Shown here in pieces: positions 61,804 through 64,000 of a stretch of DNA of 64,000 nt. The stretch lies in NCBI GenBank assembly GCA_963817335.1, contig CAWFNX010000005.1, forward strand, positions 248,001 through 312,000. Reading direction: 5' to 3'. The translations under genes were made by a program, and so were the position numbers. The DNA comes from AV40 sp963817335. Its GTDB lineage: Bacteria > Verrucomicrobiota > Verrucomicrobiia > Chthoniobacterales > UBA10450. The notes under the pieces were generated by a model. The model made no database searches and had not been told where the DNA came from. It saw only the letters and a program-made list of their open reading frames with translations. Position 1 is the stretch's first letter. Every line of letters starts with the position of its first letter.

Positions 61804-61877
61804 AATACCAACACGGTTTACAGGAGCTGGTCTTGTTTGAAAAGAGACGAAACGCCGAACGCGATCTCCCAATTAGA

Positions 61878-62453
61878 TCATTTCGGCAATCGCGCCTCGC
61901 AGATCTCGCAAATGATGTGAAGAATAAATTTATGCGCCTCCTGGATCCGCGCAGTCGAATCGCCTTTCACGACAAGATCGACGTCGGCCAGTCCGGCGGT
62001 CGATCCGCCATCGCGCCCGAGCAAGGCGATTGTTTTTAGTTTGCGCGAGCGCGCTTCTTCAATCGCGCGCCGGATATTCTTTGATTTGCCGCTGGTGGTG
62101 ATAGCGATCAGAACGTCGTCGGGATTGCCCAACGCCCGGATCTGCCGGGCAAAAATCTCATCGAATCCGTAATCGTTGCCGGTTGCAGTGATCAAACTGC
62201 CGCCTTGCGAAAGGTTTATCGCCGGGTAGGGCCGCCGATCTTCGACAAACCGGCAGGCGAATTCAGTGCAAAAATCCGCCGCGTCGGCCGCGCTACCGCC
62301 ATTTCCACACGCCAGCACTTTGTGACCAGTCGTTAGGCAATCTGTAATCAGATCGGCTGATCTTGCGATCTGGGTTTCCAGCTCCGCAATCGACTGCAAG
62401 GTTTTCGTCGCCGCTCCGATCGCGCTCTTCAGAATTTCAGATGAACTCCGCAT
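61878..62453 (-). CDS. gmhA: D-sedoheptulose-7-phosphate isomerase
   Basis: A 191-residue SIS-domain protein. KVLACGNGGSAADAADFCTE is the sugar-phosphate loop, LIAITTSGKSKNIRRAIEEA the second SIS motif, and RIQEAHKFILHIICEICE carries the active-site Glu and His. It makes heptose for lipopolysaccharide core. No other heptose gene is nearby. It starts 13 bases before the tRNA-Val gene. Confidence 0.9.
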   Translation of the reverse strand: MRSSSEILKSAIGAATKTLQSIAELETQIARSADLITDCLTTGHKVLACGNGGSAADAADFCTEFACRFVEDRRPYPAINLSQGGSLITATGNDYGFDEIFARQIRALGNPDDVLIAITTSGKSKNIRRAIEEARSRKLKTIALLGRDGGSTAGLADVDLVVKGDSTARIQEAHKFILHIICEICEARLPK

Positions 62454-62465
62454 GACGGGTAAAAA

Positions 62466-62540
<75 letters not shown>

Positions 62541-62546
62541 GATTTT

Positions 62547-62585
62547 GAAGCAGTGACAAGTGACCAGTGATGAGTGATGAGTCAA
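62547..62585. repeat. degenerate GTGAC/GTGAT repeat
   Basis: CAGTGACAAGTGACCAGTGA and TGAGTGATGAGTCA repeat a 7-base unit upstream of tRNA-Val; the same kind of run is at 179-200 and 2213-2236. Confidence 0.45.
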
Positions 62586-62630
62586 GCGCGGGATGCTTGG
62601 CCCAGCATAGCCTTCGAAAGCGCTTCGACT

Positions 62631-63182
62631 TTAAGCGGCGAGTTTGACCGCTTCCTTGTGGCCGAGAATTCGAACGGTTTCTTTCAATTGCTCGACCTTG
62701 AGCGGCTTTTTCAAAACCGTAATTGGTCCTTTCGCCAGAATGCGGTCGAGCATCGCGCTGTCGGGATAACCGGTAATAATAACGATTGAGCACTCGGGCT
62801 GATCTTTTTTGATCGTATCGTAGACGTCATCGGCCGGACCATCTGGTAGCTTCAAATCGAGAAAGCAAAGGTCGAATTTCTGTTTTTCCATTGCCGCCAG
62901 CGCTTCCTTGACCGTGCCGACCACAACGCGACTGAAACCGATTTTGCGGAGGAACAGTTTGAACAAATTTTGCAGGCTTTCGTCGTCGTCGACGACGAGC
63001 ACGGTAGGTTGGCCGGATTTGTCTTCTTTAAGAATATCTTTGTCGAGAGAGGATTTTTTGATACGCCAGCGGCCGCCGATTTGGATGGCCGGGAGCTGTC
63101 CCCGCTGGACCAGATAGTAAACGGTAGGCAACGGGATCCGGAGGTATTTGGCCGTTTCCTTGACCGTTAGGAGGTTGTGCAT
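62631..63182 (-). CDS. helix-turn-helix / receiver fusion protein
   Basis: A 183-residue protein started at ATG 63182. Residues 1-50 are an excisionase/MerR-like DNA-binding helix-turn-helix (LLTVKETAKYLRIPLPTVYY, GRWRIKKSSLD). Residues 60-178 are a receiver: VLVVDDDESLQNLF, LCFLDLKLPDGPADD (acceptor Asp), VIITGYPDS (Thr) and TVLKKPLKVEQ (Lys). The DNA-binding part precedes the receiver, the opposite of common response regulators. No kinase is next to it. The convergent or divergent neighbours do not show a function. Confidence 0.83.
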   Translation of the reverse strand: MHNLLTVKETAKYLRIPLPTVYYLVQRGQLPAIQIGGRWRIKKSSLDKDILKEDKSGQPTVLVVDDDESLQNLFKLFLRKIGFSRVVVGTVKEALAAMEKQKFDLCFLDLKLPDGPADDVYDTIKKDQPECSIVIITGYPDSAMLDRILAKGPITVLKKPLKVEQLKETVRILGHKEAVKLAA

Positions 63183-63367
63183 GTTTGGAAAATCACCAAT
63201 TCGCGGGAAAATGGGCAAGACATTTCGCTCGCCCTAGCATTATAAATTCTAGAATAGGTGTCAATCTTTCTTTGGGCCTTATTTGGCCTAACCGGTGGCC
63301 TGTCTGGGCCGCCCGAGGCACTCGCGACTGGACAATGCCCGGCCTGAGGGTGACTATTCGATCCTCG

Positions 63368-63976
63368 ATGAGCGCGCTTTTCTTCAAGCGATTCCTGAAA
63401 CGGCCGTTTCAAATCGCCTCGATCGTCCCCAGCTCAAAGGCACTGGTCGAACGTGTTTCAGACAAGATCGACTTCGACCAAGCCCGGGTGATCGCCGAGT
63501 ACGGCCCGGGCGAAGGGGTCCATTCCCGGGAAATCGCGCGCCGAATGCGGCCGGATTGCCAGTTGCTTCTGTTTGAAATCGATGCGGCATTTTCGCGCGA
63601 TTTACGCCGCCAATTCAGTGACGATGCCCGTGTCCACGTGATCAATGACAACGCGGCGCACTTGCAGCGCGAACTTAATCGCCGCGGAATTGAAGCCTGC
63701 GACTATATCGTGTCTGGAATTCCCTTCAGCATTCTTCAGATCGACAAGAAGCGGGCGCTTCTTCAGCAAACCCACGATGCGCTTGCACCCGGCGGACGAT
63801 TTATCATTTATCAGGTCACGAACGAGTTGAAGCAGCACGCCAAAATTTTCGAGCACGCTCAATCCGAATATTTTCTGCAAAATATTCCTCCGATGTTTAT
63901 CACCGTTTTCGAAAGGGCTAACGGCCGAAACGGCGAGGCCCAGGTCGCGGCTGCGGCATCCAGCTTTCGCAGATAA
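63368..63976 (+). CDS. phospholipid N-methyltransferase-like protein
   Basis: A 202-residue protein started at ATG 63368 (LFFKRFLKRPFQIASIVPSS). Motif I is VIAEYGPGEGVHSREIARRM, followed by LLLFEIDAAFSRDLRRQF; YIVSGIPFSILQIDKKRALL replaces the usual motif IV. This is the COG3963/PmtA-like group related to KsgA; it may methylate a membrane lipid head group. Codons upstream of 63368 (to 63185) are open but not protein-like. Confidence 0.78.
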   Translation: MSALFFKRFLKRPFQIASIVPSSKALVERVSDKIDFDQARVIAEYGPGEGVHSREIARRMRPDCQLLLFEIDAAFSRDLRRQFSDDARVHVINDNAAHLQRELNRRGIEACDYIVSGIPFSILQIDKKRALLQQTHDALAPGGRFIIYQVTNELKQHAKIFEHAQSEYFLQNIPPMFITVFERANGRNGEAQVAAAASSFRR

Positions 63977-63979
63977 CGC

Positions 63980-64000
63980 ATGAGCGGTGGCGGCGGAATG
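63980..64000 (+). CDS. start of a further gene, cut by the window edge
   Basis: ATG 63980 follows the stop of the previous gene by three bases and reads MSGGGGM before the window ends. Only the spacing supports it. Confidence 0.3.

Overview
The window looks like a chromosomal segment of a member of the Verrucomicrobiota, probably a soil Spartobacteria/Chthoniobacterales-type lineage. This is inferred from the gene mix, not from a marker-gene search: an exosortase with a fused EpsI domain, PEP-CTERM-type surface proteins, Verrucomicrobia-style prepilin families, FecR-domain giant secreted proteins, a SufC-B-D iron-sulfur operon and many GTAG-headed palindromic repeats. Base composition is moderately G+C rich and even; no prophage, complete IS element or CRISPR array is visible.

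Layout. 1-8.8 kb: a secreted M28 peptidase, a broken small gene, a phosphoribosyltransferase, an ECF sigma / anti-sigma / membrane-sensor operon facing a Spy-like periplasmic protein, a methyltransferase, a prepilin-like protein and secreted proteins of unknown role. 9-13.8 kb: lysA (frameshifted and carrying an in-frame repeat), a TMEM14 membrane protein, a GH75-like chitosanase, a GIY-YIG nuclease remnant and tRNA-Gln. 13.9-23.3 kb: a signalling region with a metallo-beta-lactamase-fold hydrolase, a cyclic-nucleotide-binding histidine kinase, a 1148-residue FecR-domain secreted protein, an outer-membrane protein, a CHASE2 adenylate cyclase and a receiver protein. 23.5-27 kb: sufCBD. 28-37 kb: housekeeping genes (pyrR-pyrB-pyrC, Mrp, pyrD, mnmE, hisC). 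37-52 kb: a cell-surface region with PEP-CTERM proteins, a duplicated three-gene minor-pilin cassette, a TPR protein and exosortase-EpsI. 52-64 kb: Ada/Ogt-like repair, pdxH, macrodomain, hsp20-lon, an amidohydrolase, an alpha/beta hydrolase, gmhA, tRNA-Val, an HTH-receiver protein and a phospholipid-methyltransferase-like protein.

Three patterns stand out. First, at least ten intergenic (once intragenic) elements share one architecture, GTAG or GTGG + hairpin + spacer + hairpin + the reverse complement of the head, but have different stem sequences; several supply the stop codon of the neighbouring gene. Second, at least five otherwise intact genes, three of them housekeeping (lysA, sufC, lon), are each split by what looks like one extra base, which suggests indel errors in the assembly or very recent decay. 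Third, synthesis, binding and possibly hydrolysis of a cyclic nucleotide appear to be grouped around a FecR-domain envelope protein and its putative outer-membrane partner, a candidate trans-envelope signalling system.
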